From NCBI RefSeq assembly GCF_018588585.1, contig NZ_JAEUFG010000010.1:1-64000 (forward strand): DNA of 64,000 bases, in the 5' to 3' direction. Position numbers and translations under genes: made by a program. Every line of letters starts with the position of its first letter. Position 1 is the stretch's first letter. The notes under the pieces were generated by a model. The model did not search any database. It had not been told where the DNA came from and saw only the letters and a list, made by a program, of their open reading frames with translations. Origin of the DNA: Bacillus sp. SM2101. GTDB taxonomy: Bacteria; Bacillota; Bacilli; Bacillales; SM2101. This document shows, in pieces, positions 47,445 to 56,551 of this stretch.

Positions 47445-48290
47445 ATGAGAATTATAGTGTTAGGTGCAAGTGGTTATTTAGGCTCAGAAATATTTGTACA
47501 ATTGAAGAAAAATAACATTGCTTCAGCTTTATACGGTACTTCAACTACTAGGCGAGATAATTTCATTCAATTAGATGTAAATGATAACGAAAGTGTACAA
47601 AGATTGTATAGTCGTATTCATCCAGATGTAATTATTTGGTCTTTAATGAGTAGAAACAATGAAAAAGACCTTATTCATACAGGGTTGAACAATGTTCTTA
47701 CATCTATTAATAAAGATGCACTATTTATATATATATCTACTGATGGGCTATTTTCAAGTGGTAAAGGTAGTTATACAGAGGCTGATCAAGCAGTTTATTT
47801 AGATGAAAGAAACCCATTATCACATTATACGAATGCAAAAATTGATGGTGAACAAATCATTAGTCGAACACATGAAAATCACCTCATTTTGCGCTCTGGT
47901 CCAATTTATGGAACAAATGCACAAGGCCGATTGGATCATGGAGTAGCATACGTATTAAATGAGATTAGTAATGGAAATCAAATAACAAGAGCGTCAAACA
48001 TTTATAAAACATTTGTACATGTTGAAGATTTAGCAGTAGCTATCACAAAGCTTATGATGAAGGAATATCGTGGGATTCTTCATGTAGGACCAGAACAAAA
48101 AGAAAGTTACTATTCTTTTTTTAAAACCTTGACAAATCAACAAAAAGATATGATGATTCCTTATGAAATATCGGAAGAAGAAGCCACACATAGAGCAATC
48201 TCACTAGATACTTCGTTTATTACAACAAAGTGTCAAACTTTATTACCAGGTGTCTTTAGAAAAGTGGATAGCAGATGGTTAAATGAGTGA
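47445..48290 (+). CDS. NAD(P)-dependent sugar-nucleotide reductase/epimerase-like protein (RmlD type)
   Basis: 281 residues, ATG after ACTGGGAG. Extended SDR fold: nucleotide-binding VLGASGYLGSEI (5-16), then IYISTDGLFSSGKGSYTEAD, which matches the RmlD pattern with its active-site region, and SHYTNAKIDGEQII with the Tyr-x-x-x-Lys catalytic pair. RmlD makes dTDP-L-rhamnose, but no other rhamnose genes are here, so the substrate remains unclear. The next gene overlaps its last 8 nt. Confidence 0.82.
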   Translation: MRIIVLGASGYLGSEIFVQLKKNNIASALYGTSTTRRDNFIQLDVNDNESVQRLYSRIHPDVIIWSLMSRNNEKDLIHTGLNNVLTSINKDALFIYISTDGLFSSGKGSYTEADQAVYLDERNPLSHYTNAKIDGEQIISRTHENHLILRSGPIYGTNAQGRLDHGVAYVLNEISNGNQITRASNIYKTFVHVEDLAVAITKLMMKEYRGILHVGPEQKESYYSFFKTLTNQQKDMMIPYEISEEEATHRAISLDTSFITTKCQTLLPGVFRKVDSRWLNE

Positions 48291-48477
48291 GCAGAAAAGG
48301 GACGATCTATATAATAAGGAACGGAAAAATCACCCAACTGGAATGTTAAATGATGGAATCAACCGTAGTCAAGCTGGCTCTCCTTCAGAACTGGTGAGAG
48401 GTGGTTGTTTTCAAATTGTTGTAACGATTGTCATCGCCATCATTAGCTTACTTTTGTTTAATCAATGTTCGACGTAA
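48283..48477 (+). CDS. Small tail-anchored membrane protein (DUF6366-like)
   Basis: 64 residues; ATG overlaps the end of the preceding gene (ATGAGTGA), pointing to translational coupling. The N-terminal half is polar with an NPTG-like HPTGMLNDGINRSQAGSP segment resembling the DUF6366 small proteins; a single C-terminal helix (about 42-60) anchors it. Function unknown. Confidence 0.6.
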   Translation: MSEQKRDDLYNKERKNHPTGMLNDGINRSQAGSPSELVRGGCFQIVVTIVIAIISLLLFNQCST

Positions 48478-48512
48478 TGAAATTAAAACTTGCTATGAGA
48501 GGAGTGTGAACT

Positions 48513-48980
48513 ATGATTAGACACGTGAAGGAAGCAGATTATCAAACCATTATACCTGTAGTGAACGATTGGTGGAATGGTCGCAAAATGGATCATATGT
48601 TGCCAAAGCTATTCTTTACGCACTTCCAAAATACTAGTTTTGTTATTGAAGAGCAGAATGAGATTGTTGGATTCTTAATTGGATTTCTTTCTCAATCTCA
48701 ACAAAATGAAGCTTACATACACTTTGTATGTGTACATCCTCAATCTCGAGAACTGGGACTTGCCAAAAAACTATATGAACAGTTTTTTTCCACTGTAAAA
48801 CAGCATGGATGTAAAATTGTTAGGTGCATTACATCACCAGTGAATACAACATCCATAGCATTCCATCAAAAAATGGGTTTTCAAATTGAAGAAACAGATC
48901 TTTTGACGAAAGAAATCTATGTGAAACGTAATTATGACGGTCAAGGTAATGACAGAGTATTGTTTTATAAGAGTCTATAG
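48513..48980 (+). CDS. GNAT-family N-acetyltransferase
   Basis: 155 residues, ATG after GAGAGGAG. The acetyl-CoA binding strand and loop FVCVHPQSRELGLAKKLYEQF (about 70-90) carry the GNAT motif A, though the usual R/Q-x-x-G-x-G/A reads RELGLA. TTSIAFHQKMGFQIEE is motif B. It follows the two overlapping genes by 36 nt on the same strand and may be co-transcribed. Substrate unknown. Confidence 0.85.
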   Translation: MIRHVKEADYQTIIPVVNDWWNGRKMDHMLPKLFFTHFQNTSFVIEEQNEIVGFLIGFLSQSQQNEAYIHFVCVHPQSRELGLAKKLYEQFFSTVKQHGCKIVRCITSPVNTTSIAFHQKMGFQIEETDLLTKEIYVKRNYDGQGNDRVLFYKSL

Positions 48981-49046
48981 CAAGATGTAATGAAGCGATT
49001 TAAAAGCTTCGTGGCGAAACTCTTTTAAAATACATAGAGTTAAAAA

Positions 49047-49083
49047 ATAGAGTGTTAGACCCCAAGTAGGTCTAACACTCTAT
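49047..49083. terminator. Terminator between the GNAT gene and the convergent membrane-protein gene
   Basis: ATAGAGTGTTAGACC and GGTCTAACACTCTAT form a perfect 15-bp stem with a 7-nt loop. The run of A on its left makes it a canonical terminator for the minus-strand gene; it can also stop the plus-strand transcript. Confidence 0.9.
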
Positions 49084-49084
49084 C

Positions 49085-49720
49085 TTATGCAGCGTTGTCT
49101 GCATGTAACAATCCTTCTTTTATACCATACTTATAAATCATATATTTATTCAAACCTCTGGCTGAAGAATAGGAAAGTTTTGCATATTTGATTGCTTCTT
49201 CTTCATTTCCATGTTTCCTTTCAATTGCTGCGAGAAGTGCATATTTCATCCATTCAATTTTAATTTCATTAGCAAGTTCATTTGCTAAATCTACATGATT
49301 ATCCTCAACAGAAATCAACCCTTTATAGTAATTTTGATAGTTTAATGGTTTAATATGATCTACATATTTTTTAGCAGCTATAATATCTTTATTGTACAGA
49401 GCATATATGACATTAATTAGTGCATACATATGAGGCATTTGATATTTTTTTAGTACTCGCTCGGTAGCTTCTTCGATTTCCTCATCAATTTGATTTGCAT
49501 AAACATAATAAAAGTGAAATAAAGGATTTCTTTTTTTATTCAAAATGCTCTTTTCTACTGTCAGTACGTTGTTTGACAAATAGAGGGGATACAAATTAGA
49601 GAAAATAGCTAATATAAAAATAATGAAGATAGCCAGATATAGGTATATATTTGGTACTTCTAGCTGAACGAGAGTAACTAACACTACTAATGTCAATAAA
49701 AAAGAATAAATTGGTTTCAT
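49085..49720 (-). CDS. Membrane protein with TPR-like cytoplasmic region
   Basis: 211 residues. Two membrane helices near the N-terminus (about 5-20 and 25-46). The remainder is helical, with paired helices resembling tetratricopeptide repeats (for example MKYALLAAIERKHGNEEEAI then YAKLSYSSARG), usually a protein-binding scaffold. No family recognised. The stop codon is only 2 nt from the terminator stem. Upstream lies the long gap before the toxin-like gene. Confidence 0.65.
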   Translation of the reverse strand: MKPIYSFLLTLVVLVTLVQLEVPNIYLYLAIFIIFILAIFSNLYPLYLSNNVLTVEKSILNKKRNPLFHFYYVYANQIDEEIEEATERVLKKYQMPHMYALINVIYALYNKDIIAAKKYVDHIKPLNYQNYYKGLISVEDNHVDLANELANEIKIEWMKYALLAAIERKHGNEEEAIKYAKLSYSSARGLNKYMIYKYGIKEGLLHADNAA

Positions 49721-49740
49721 ATCGCTGATGTTTCCTTCCT

Positions 49741-50270
49741 ATGTGTGATGATTTTTAACAAAAAGGTTATTTACCCCAATTAAAAGTAGCATTTACAATC
49801 ATATAATATTTTTGTCAATTTTTATAGGTATACCCCATTCTTCTGCTAACTTTTGTTTGATTCCTTATTCTTAAGGGCACAATTGAGAAACTTATAAACA
49901 AGTGATTGTAACTTTCAAAAATCTATAATCAGTTTGTTTAAGAAGAGAACTTTATTTTAGAGATGCAGTATGATTGATCTTTTTATCTTTAGTAGTCATA
50001 TTGTGAAATAATATATTTTAAAGTGAACAAGAAAGTCTTAATGGATATTGCTATTGATTAACAAATGTAAGACTAAATTTGTTAGTTCAAACAATCATTT
50101 TAAATAGTGTCTTTTTACAATCACAAACTTTCCATAACAAAAGTGCAATGGATTGAGTAACGGGTTTTAAACTTCTAAAAAAAGTAAGTATGTGTATTTA
50201 TTGTTTTCTGAAAGAGATTATTTTTATAGATAATCGACCTAGTCATTAGTAAAAATATAAGGGATAAAAG
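49741..50270. other. Long gap, no gene recognised
   Basis: AT-rich sequence with stops in all frames and no ribosome-binding site of note. It ends in a strong terminator at 50275, which implies that something is transcribed across it. Confidence 0.35.
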
Positions 50271-50274
50271 TTCT

Positions 50275-50307
50275 AAAAAAGCCTATCGCGTTGATAGGCT
50301 TTTTTTA
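50275..50307 (+). terminator. Strong orphan terminator
   Basis: AAAAAAGCCTATC-GCGTT-GATAGGCTTTTTT, 13-bp perfect stem and T-run. No protein gene lies upstream on the plus strand for more than 1.2 kb. It may end a small RNA or insulate the downstream gene. Confidence 0.85.
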
Positions 50308-50597
50308 TCGTATAGTCTGATGATTAAGTATTGTAAATTTATTGAACGAAATAAAACTTTTAAATTTTTTTCTTACAATAAGGGGGGGAAAGGAATAGGG
50401 TTCCACACGGTTTACTGATGTTCAAGTTTTGAACGTGTCACCTTAGTTCTTGCTAGATTAACGACTTTATTATTGAAGAATAGTAATAGTGATTTTAATA
50501 GTAATAATATAAATATATTGATTCTATTATTTAAAAACTGTCGATAAATGACGAAGTATACATGTTTTTAGCGATAAATGTTGCTTTATCCTCTATT

Positions 50598-50626
50598 TTG
50601 AGGTTTTTCACTTAGATAAGTAATAT
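50598..50626 (+). promoter_or_regulatory. Candidate promoter of the toxin-like gene
   Basis: TTGAGG (50598-50603), a 17-nt spacer and TAATAT (50621-50626). It would give a 300-nt leader. A TATAAT at 50781 is the alternative, but it has no matching -35. Confidence 0.4.
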
Positions 50627-50754
50627 CGTAGCATCTATATAAGTGATACAAGTCATTTATTTAACAGATCCAGATAAAATACCAGCTCAATGTGTTCAAA
50701 GCTATAACTCATTACTCGTGATTCTTTTGTGACAGTTGCAAGAGAGATCAACTT

Positions 50755-50773
50755 AGTCGGATAAAAACCGACT
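50755..50773. promoter_or_regulatory. Small inverted repeat in the toxin-like gene leader
   Basis: AGTCGG-ATAAAAA-CCGACT sits just before the TATAAT at 50781; possible operator or RNA hairpin. Confidence 0.4.
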
Positions 50774-50825
50774 GTGTATTTATAATATTCTACTTACTTA
50801 ACTTGTAGTATTTTCAAACTATTTT

Positions 50826-50849
50826 AAAGGAGGTGCATTTCAAATGTGA
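50826..50849 (+). promoter_or_regulatory. Start-stop element with a strong ribosome-binding site
   Basis: AAAGGAGGTG is followed, 10 nt later, by ATG immediately followed by TGA (50844-50849). The region looks like a duplicate of the true start (AAAGGAGCATTTTAAAATG, near 50916-50935). A CATTTCA/TGAAATG hairpin covers the ATG. Confidence 0.55.
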
Positions 50850-50932
50850 AATGTTGTTCGTAACTCTTTAAGTGGTTGGGATGAAGTAATTATATCAAAT
50901 CAAAAGTCCAAATGAGAAAGGAGCATTTTAAA

Positions 50933-53900
50933 ATGGGAAATAATAAATCAAAAAAACGTTTTCTCTCAATTATTACAACATTAGCTCTAACGACTCAAGT
51001 AGTATCATTTTCTCATCCAGTAACTTATGCTAAAACTGTCGAGTCCCAATCCGAGACTTCTTCAAGGGAAGAAGTAAATGATGAAAACATCATTACGAAT
51101 GGTATGGAGGGAACCTATTATTCTGACGCTGAGTTTTCTGATCATTTGTTAATACGCCTGGAAGATTCAAATGCAACATTTGATATTAATAGACTTAATA
51201 TACCTAAGCCACTCCTTAGTAAGATGAAAAATATTCACTCGATAAAATGGGAAGGTATAATCGAACCTAGTTTCTCTGAGGAATATACATTTACTACATC
51301 TGATAATGATCATATTAAACTATGGATTGATGATGAACTAATTATTAATGGACAAAATATTGAACCACAAGCAATTAACTTAGCGTCAGATCAACAATAT
51401 AAGATTACTATAGGTTATAGTAATCCAGATGTGGCACTATCTGAACTTGAAATTAAATGGAGCAGCAAGAATCAAGAAGAAGAGATTATTCCAAAAGAAC
51501 AAATATTACCACCAACTCAAAGTGAAGAAGGTAATGATTCATTAGACCCTGTTGATTTGATAGTTGATGAGCCAACCATCCAAGAAGAGGCAGGAGAGGA
51601 ATCAACTGATCTAGCAGAAGAGGCAGGAGAGGAATCAACTGATCCCGCAGAAGAGGCAGGGGAGGGATCAACTGATCCCGCAGAAGAGGCAGGAGAGGAA
51701 TCAACTGATCCAGCAGAAGAAGAAGGAGAGGAATCAACTGATCCCGCAGAAGAGGCAGGGGAGGAATCAACTGATCCAGTAGAAGAACCAGGGGACGAAT
51801 CATCTGACCCAGGGGAAGAGGCAGGAGAGGAATCAACTGATCCCGCAGAAGAGGCAGGAGAAGAACCAACTGATCCAGTAGAAGAACCAGGGGACGAATC
51901 ACCTGACCCAGGGGAAGAGGCAGGAGAGGAATCAACTGATCCAGTAGAAGAACCAGGGGACGAATCACCTGACCCAGGGGAAGAACCAGTAGATAATCTA
52001 ACCGATTCACTAGGAAAAGCTGCAAAAAGCTTTCGTGATTGGCTATTATCGTCTTATCAGAAAATAAAAGGTCTCATTACTTTTAACCCATCAGTTGTAA
52101 GTGCGGAAGTGATAGAAAACGATACAGATGACGATGGAGTAACTGATTTATGGGAAATCAATGGTTATACTCATATTCCTGGCTTTGGATTAGTTGAATG
52201 GGATGATGCTTATTATGAGATGGGTGTATTAAAATATACTACATCGCCATATGACTGGAGTACAGACCAAGATCCATACAGTGATAAGGAAGAAGTAACT
52301 GGTCAAATTGATGCGGCTATTCTAGCTCCAGCAACTCATCCATTAGTTCCAGCTTTTCCAGATATAAAAGCTGATCTTGAACATATTCAGGTAACACCTA
52401 GAGAGACTATTACACTCTCAGATGGAACATCTAAGTCAACAGGGTGGCAAACCCAAACAGATACGACTGAGAGTAAAAAAATCAGTACTGGAGCTAAGTT
52501 TGGTACTGAAGTCACACAAGAATTTGAAGTATCAGCATCACTTACCGACCTTGGGGTAAAGCAATCAACGTCTCTTAAACTATATACGGAATTAAATACG
52601 AATATTGAGACTACAGATGTTACATCAAATTCGAGCGGTAGAAATGGCACGAATACAGCAAATTGGAGTCAAGCGACTACGAGTGAAAAAGATAAAGCTG
52701 CTACAAGTATTTGGAATGTAAAATATAGAAATGTAGGTACTGCGCCAGCATATGACATCGTTCCAAGTCTATCTTTAACAGTTGGTAATTTGGATATTCT
52801 GTCATTGAAAACAGCTAACGCTAGTACGATTGGAACGATTGTCCCTAATGGAACATACCCTAGCAGTGGATCTATTGCTTTACAGTACCAAGAGGTAGGG
52901 TCGGTAGATAACACACCTATTTATCTTACGATAGATCAACTTAAAATGATTGAAATGGGATTGCCTATTTCTCTTTCTACAGACCAAATAGAGGCAAAGG
53001 TGAAACGCATTGAAAATGGATTGCCATCTACAGAGTACAATTGGAGTCTATATGAAGGAGCTATTGATGCTGTTTCGGCAAATATTACTTTTATCAGTAG
53101 TACGACTGGAGAGCATAACTATAAAATATATGCGAATGACCCAAATAACTCAAATTCTCAATTTAAACCTGATACGTCGTTAGAGGAAGCACTTGTGTTA
53201 GTTCTCGATGCAGAAATTGTGAATGAGAAATTAAGAATTTTTGGAGAAGAAGTTGATGATTCATGGCGTGTTTATTTTTCATCTGATTCATCTGCTGATT
53301 ACGATGCATTCCAACAAGGTGAAAGCATTTTTGATACGAAATTACGACCTGGTATGAATATTGTTATTGAAAAACCTGATCCGAACGGTACACCGTATGT
53401 ACAATATGCTCTTTATGCTGATGAAGGAAAGCAGGTTGTTGCAAATGTTCTTGAAAACGGATCATCAATTGAGAGTGTCAAAGCGACAGTTAAAACGATT
53501 AATAATGGCGTACAGGAACTCATATTAACAGATGAGGATGAAAACGGTGACTTTGATGGTGTTTGGGAATCTGATAGTTCAGCAGGGCTAATAGATTTAA
53601 CACATGCAGATGCAAAAATAACTGTTACTGCAGCAAATGGAAATGAAACAGAATCGTATATTTTAAGACCGTATGATTTATCATTGTATGGCTTAGGTTA
53701 TGTCCCATTACAAGAAACCCAAGATGTTTCAAATATTAATACTCTGTCGTCACAATATCCGACTGCTGAAGCATTCGTCCTTGAAGTGAAAGATACAGAA
53801 ACGACTTCAAATAAACATAATGTACAAATTGGTGCCCAAGAAACTTATTTAGGTGTCAACGATGACCCAATTGAATATAGAGGGGCAGCTACAACATACC

Positions 53901-55969
53901 AGTTATATGAGGACGCGGATTATGAAGGGGACCGTATATACGATTTAACTAGTTCAATGTCAGATTTGCGAAGTGGTTTTCATTATATGAGTAATGATAG
54001 TGGAAGTAATAAGGTGAGTGGTGTTAAGTTAAGACAGGACGAATCTGGATCAGGGCTTGTTCTATATAACTACTACGGATATGAAAATGGCAATGTTGAT
54101 AATGTTTTACCAGTAGTGAATGGATATCGAGATCTTTCAAGCACTAATATGGATAATAAAGCATCGTCAGTCCGCATTGTCGGACAGTCAGGAAAGCCGT
54201 TCGTTCGACTATATGATCAGAAAGATTTTTCTAACGGTGGAAATGATTATGCTGGTGATTTTATAGATATTTACGGGCAAAAAGATATTTCTGGTTATTT
54301 TAATAATAAAGCTTCTTCATTTAAAGTTTTTGCAGGCGAAGATACGAGCTATCAACTTGATACGTACTTTTATAATGATGGTGACTTTTCTGAGTCTGGT
54401 GGCTGGTATCATTCGTGGGATACGATTGGACGAGGAAAAAATCTTACAAAATATGATACTAATAATAATGTCTCTTCTATCAAACTAGGGTGTGAGCAGA
54501 ATTGTCCAACAGTTAAATTTTACAATAATAAAAACTACGATGATCTACACGGTAATAACACATTGACACCTATATTTGACTTACGTCCTTTTGGTATGGG
54601 ATCTTCATTATCTTCAATAAAGTTTGAAAACAATGAAGATAAGCTTGCCAAAGTAATCATCTATAAAGAAACTGATTTTGAAGGCTCTTACGCAATTATT
54701 GATGAGTCGATTCCTGATTTAAGTAGTTTTCAAGATATTATTTACAAAGGTAGAAGCGCAACAGGTTCTCGTGGATTTAATAATACGATTGACTCAGCTC
54801 GTTTCTACTATGGGCCAGTATACCGTTTTTATGAGGGAACAAACTATACTGGTGATTATGCTGACTATGTCATAGGGGAGGATGATATTGGTAGTAATTG
54901 GTCTAATCAGTTTAGTTCTGTAAAAGTATTCAACCCGCTGCCTGAAATAGGATTAATCGCGTATGATAATACGAACTATGCTGGAGATTTTCTACCTGTT
55001 ACTAAGGATATCCCTGATTTAAGTAGAGTTGATTTTAATGATAAAATTTCTTCGGTTAAATTAATTACACGTATTCCAGATGAGAGACCGACTCACAATT
55101 CTACGGTTGTTGTACCTGCATCTGATTTGACATTAAGCACAACAAATGATTATTTTGGAGAAGGTACTTCAATAAAAGTAGTTGGGTATTTTGATCGCTT
55201 ATCAAGCTCATCTAAGTTCACGCCATATAATCATGAGCGAACATATACAACGACAGGGACCCAATCATATAGTACGGGTATAAACCATGCAAAAGGTTAT
55301 CTGGTACAAGTAGATGCAAACAGGGTGACGTCTAATAAAGTCAGAGTTAAAATAAACGGCTCATCTTATTCAGAGCTTGGTACTTCGGCAACACATGCAT
55401 TAGGATTTGAGCCAGGTGCTGAGAATAATCCGAAGCATAGCAATATCGTATTTGTTCCAGCAGATGAAAATGACCCTGCTAATATAACAGTTGACATTTC
55501 TTTAGGTAGTTGGAAAGATACTGACGATAATACTGAATTCTCAATTAAAGTACTTGGGTATTTTGCAGATGAAAATGACTCTAATAACGATTGGTTTTAT
55601 GATCAGTATACAACACCAATTTCTGTAGCGTCTCCAACAGTAACAGATGAGCAATCTACGCAAGTTATCCTACAAGGAAATGATTTTAAAGAGCAACCAA
55701 AAGCATTTCTAGTTAATGTTACAGCAAAAAATATAGGTGCTAGTGTATTAAAATTCTCTATTAATAACGATTATATACAATTAGGGACTGCTGCAACAAA
55801 ATTTGCGAAAGGTGTGGATCCTGAGTCGGTTCATCATAGCGGATTAATGTATGTAACGGCTGATGAGCTAAATCCATATTTACTGACCATGACTCCAGAC
55901 TACGGTACATGGACAGTACTTGATAGTAATGCCGAATATGATATTGACATAGTAGGCTACTTTTACTAG
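50933..55969 (+). CDS. Secreted protective-antigen/Vip1-like binary toxin B-type protein with PA14 and beta-gamma-crystallin modules
   Basis: 1678 residues from ATG 50933 behind GAAAGGAG. Signal peptide about 1-33. Then: a PA14 domain (about 53-181); an acidic linker of twelve 11-residue repeats (EEAGEESTDPA, about 218-349); a calcium-binding segment DTDDDGVTDLWEINGY (397-412) followed by YDWSTDQDPYSD, HPLVPAFPDI, WNVKYRNVGTAPAYDIVP and PGMNIVIEKP (to about 815). These match, in order, the Binary_toxB and pore-forming regions of anthrax protective antigen, Vip1 and iota-Ib. In that family the protein is cleaved, forms a ring and translocates an enzymatic A subunit. The C-terminus differs: an Ig-like stretch, eight beta-gamma-crystallin motifs of the form NNKASSVRI (about 1026-1377) and terminal modules ending KVLGYF and DIVGYFY. 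No A-subunit gene is nearby. Target is unknown. Confidence 0.88.
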   Translation: MGNNKSKKRFLSIITTLALTTQVVSFSHPVTYAKTVESQSETSSREEVNDENIITNGMEGTYYSDAEFSDHLLIRLEDSNATFDINRLNIPKPLLSKMKNIHSIKWEGIIEPSFSEEYTFTTSDNDHIKLWIDDELIINGQNIEPQAINLASDQQYKITIGYSNPDVALSELEIKWSSKNQEEEIIPKEQILPPTQSEEGNDSLDPVDLIVDEPTIQEEAGEESTDLAEEAGEESTDPAEEAGEGSTDPAEEAGEESTDPAEEEGEESTDPAEEAGEESTDPVEEPGDESSDPGEEAGEESTDPAEEAGEEPTDPVEEPGDESPDPGEEAGEESTDPVEEPGDESPDPGEEPVDNLTDSLGKAAKSFRDWLLSSYQKIKGLITFNPSVVSAEVIENDTDDDGVTDLWEINGYTHIPGFGLVEWDDAYYEMGVLKYTTSPYDWSTDQDPYSDKEEVTGQIDAAILAPATHPLVPAFPDIKADLEHIQVTPRETITLSDGTSKSTGWQTQTDTTESKKISTGAKFGTEVTQEFEVSASLTDLGVKQSTSLKLYTELNTNIETTDVTSNSSGRNGTNTANWSQATTSEKDKAATSIWNVKYRNVGTAPAYDIVPSLSLTVGNLDILSLKTANASTIGTIVPNGTYPSSGSIALQYQEVGSVDNTPIYLTIDQLKMIEMGLPISLSTDQIEAKVKRIENGLPSTEYNWSLYEGAIDAVSANITFISSTTGEHNYKIYANDPNNSNSQFKPDTSLEEALVLVLDAEIVNEKLRIFGEEVDDSWRVYFSSDSSADYDAFQQGESIFDTKLRPGMNIVIEKPDPNGTPYVQYALYADEGKQVVANVLENGSSIESVKATVKTINNGVQELILTDEDENGDFDGVWESDSSAGLIDLTHADAKITVTAANGNETESYILRPYDLSLYGLGYVPLQETQDVSNINTLSSQYPTAEAFVLEVKDTETTSNKHNVQIGAQETYLGVNDDPIEYRGAATTYQLYEDADYEGDRIYDLTSSMSDLRSGFHYMSNDSGSNKVSGVKLRQDESGSGLVLYNYYGYENGNVDNVLPVVNGYRDLSSTNMDNKASSVRIVGQSGKPFVRLYDQKDFSNGGNDYAGDFIDIYGQKDISGYFNNKASSFKVFAGEDTSYQLDTYFYNDGDFSESGGWYHSWDTIGRGKNLTKYDTNNNVSSIKLGCEQNCPTVKFYNNKNYDDLHGNNTLTPIFDLRPFGMGSSLSSIKFENNEDKLAKVIIYKETDFEGSYAIIDESIPDLSSFQDIIYKGRSATGSRGFNNTIDSARFYYGPVYRFYEGTNYTGDYADYVIGEDDIGSNWSNQFSSVKVFNPLPEIGLIAYDNTNYAGDFLPVTKDIPDLSRVDFNDKISSVKLITRIPDERPTHNSTVVVPASDLTLSTTNDYFGEGTSIKVVGYFDRLSSSSKFTPYNHERTYTTTGTQSYSTGINHAKGYLVQVDANRVTSNKVRVKINGSSYSELGTSATHALGFEPGAENNPKHSNIVFVPADENDPANITVDISLGSWKDTDDNTEFSIKVLGYFADENDSNNDWFYDQYTTPISVASPTVTDEQSTQVILQGNDFKEQPKAFLVNVTAKNIGASVLKFSINNDYIQLGTAATKFAKGVDPESVHHSGLMYVTADELNPYLLTMTPDYGTWTVLDSNAEYDIDIVGYFY
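51584..51991 (+). repeat. 33-bp tandem repeats encoding an acidic linker
   Basis: Twelve complete 33-bp units and one diverged unit, each encoding an EEAGEESTDPA-like 11-mer. Two alternating forms exist (EEAGEESTDP and EEPGDESPDP). Copy-number change keeps the reading frame. The linker lies between the PA14 domain and the pore-forming part, where protective antigen is cleaved. Confidence 0.92.
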
Positions 55970-55975
55970 AAATTT

Positions 55976-56010
55976 ACCCTCAATGAGTTTGTTACTCATT
56001 GAGGGTTTTA
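55976..56010 (+). terminator. Terminator of the toxin-like gene
   Basis: ACCCTCAATGAGT-TTGTT-ACTCATTGAGGGT, a perfect 13-bp stem followed by TTTACAT. Confidence 0.88.
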
Positions 56011-56500
56011 CATACGTTTATAAATAAAATAAGTTACACTCTTAAATGATGTATGAAGAATATTTGTGCGAACAAAAAAGTAGTTTAGGTAGTAGAAGTT
56101 TTAAAGTAATGATGATTGATTCCCGATTATTTCATAAGCTAATAACATTTAGCAGTGTTGATAGTTTGAAAACAATCCTTCTTAACCTCCTTTATATTAG
56201 GACAATACATGATTTAAGCACGTTTAACAATCAGGCGTGTAGTTGCTTATTACTACTTCTATCCATATAAAATGAGTTTTTTCTCCTTAGACATAGATTT
56301 GGTAATGGTCTAAGCTCTCCTCGTTCATATCATATAATCCAACTGTATTTTGTATATTTTTTACATGTTTTATAGTCAAATTACTCTTACATATTTTCAT
56401 CTACAAGTAGTCAAGTATAGTAGCCTATTAACGATGTGCGATGAAAAGGACGATTGTGCTGAGATAAATGACAGTTTCCAAGAGGGACCTTTTTACATAG
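56011..56500. other. Gap without a supported gene
   Basis: A 74-codon open frame (56046-56270) has no ribosome-binding site and an unnatural composition, so it is not called. No repeats of the dispersed family are visible. Confidence 0.4.
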
Positions 56501-56502
56501 TT

Positions 56503-56527
56503 TAGTTATATAAAGATTATATAACTA
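56503..56527. promoter_or_regulatory. Inverted repeat before the M23 peptidase gene
   Basis: TAGTTATAT-AAAGATT-ATATAACTA, perfect 9-bp arms, 24 nt before the start codon. It could be an operator or a translation-control hairpin. Confidence 0.45.
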
Positions 56528-56551
56528 CAATGAAGAAAGGGGGGAGCAATA

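Noticed and set aside
51486..52025. 179-codon open frame on the minus strand, rich in Leu and Pro
   Set aside because: It is the antisense shadow of the 33-bp repeat region; no ribosome-binding site, and composition follows the repeat.
50933..55969. Reading the protein as an ordinary PA14 adhesin or glycosidase
   Set aside because: The calcium-binding and pore-region motifs follow protective antigen in order and spacing, which simple PA14 adhesins lack.
56046..56270. 74-codon frame after the toxin-like gene
   Set aside because: No ribosome-binding site; hydrophobic tail of Leu and Cys without the codon pattern of neighbouring genes.
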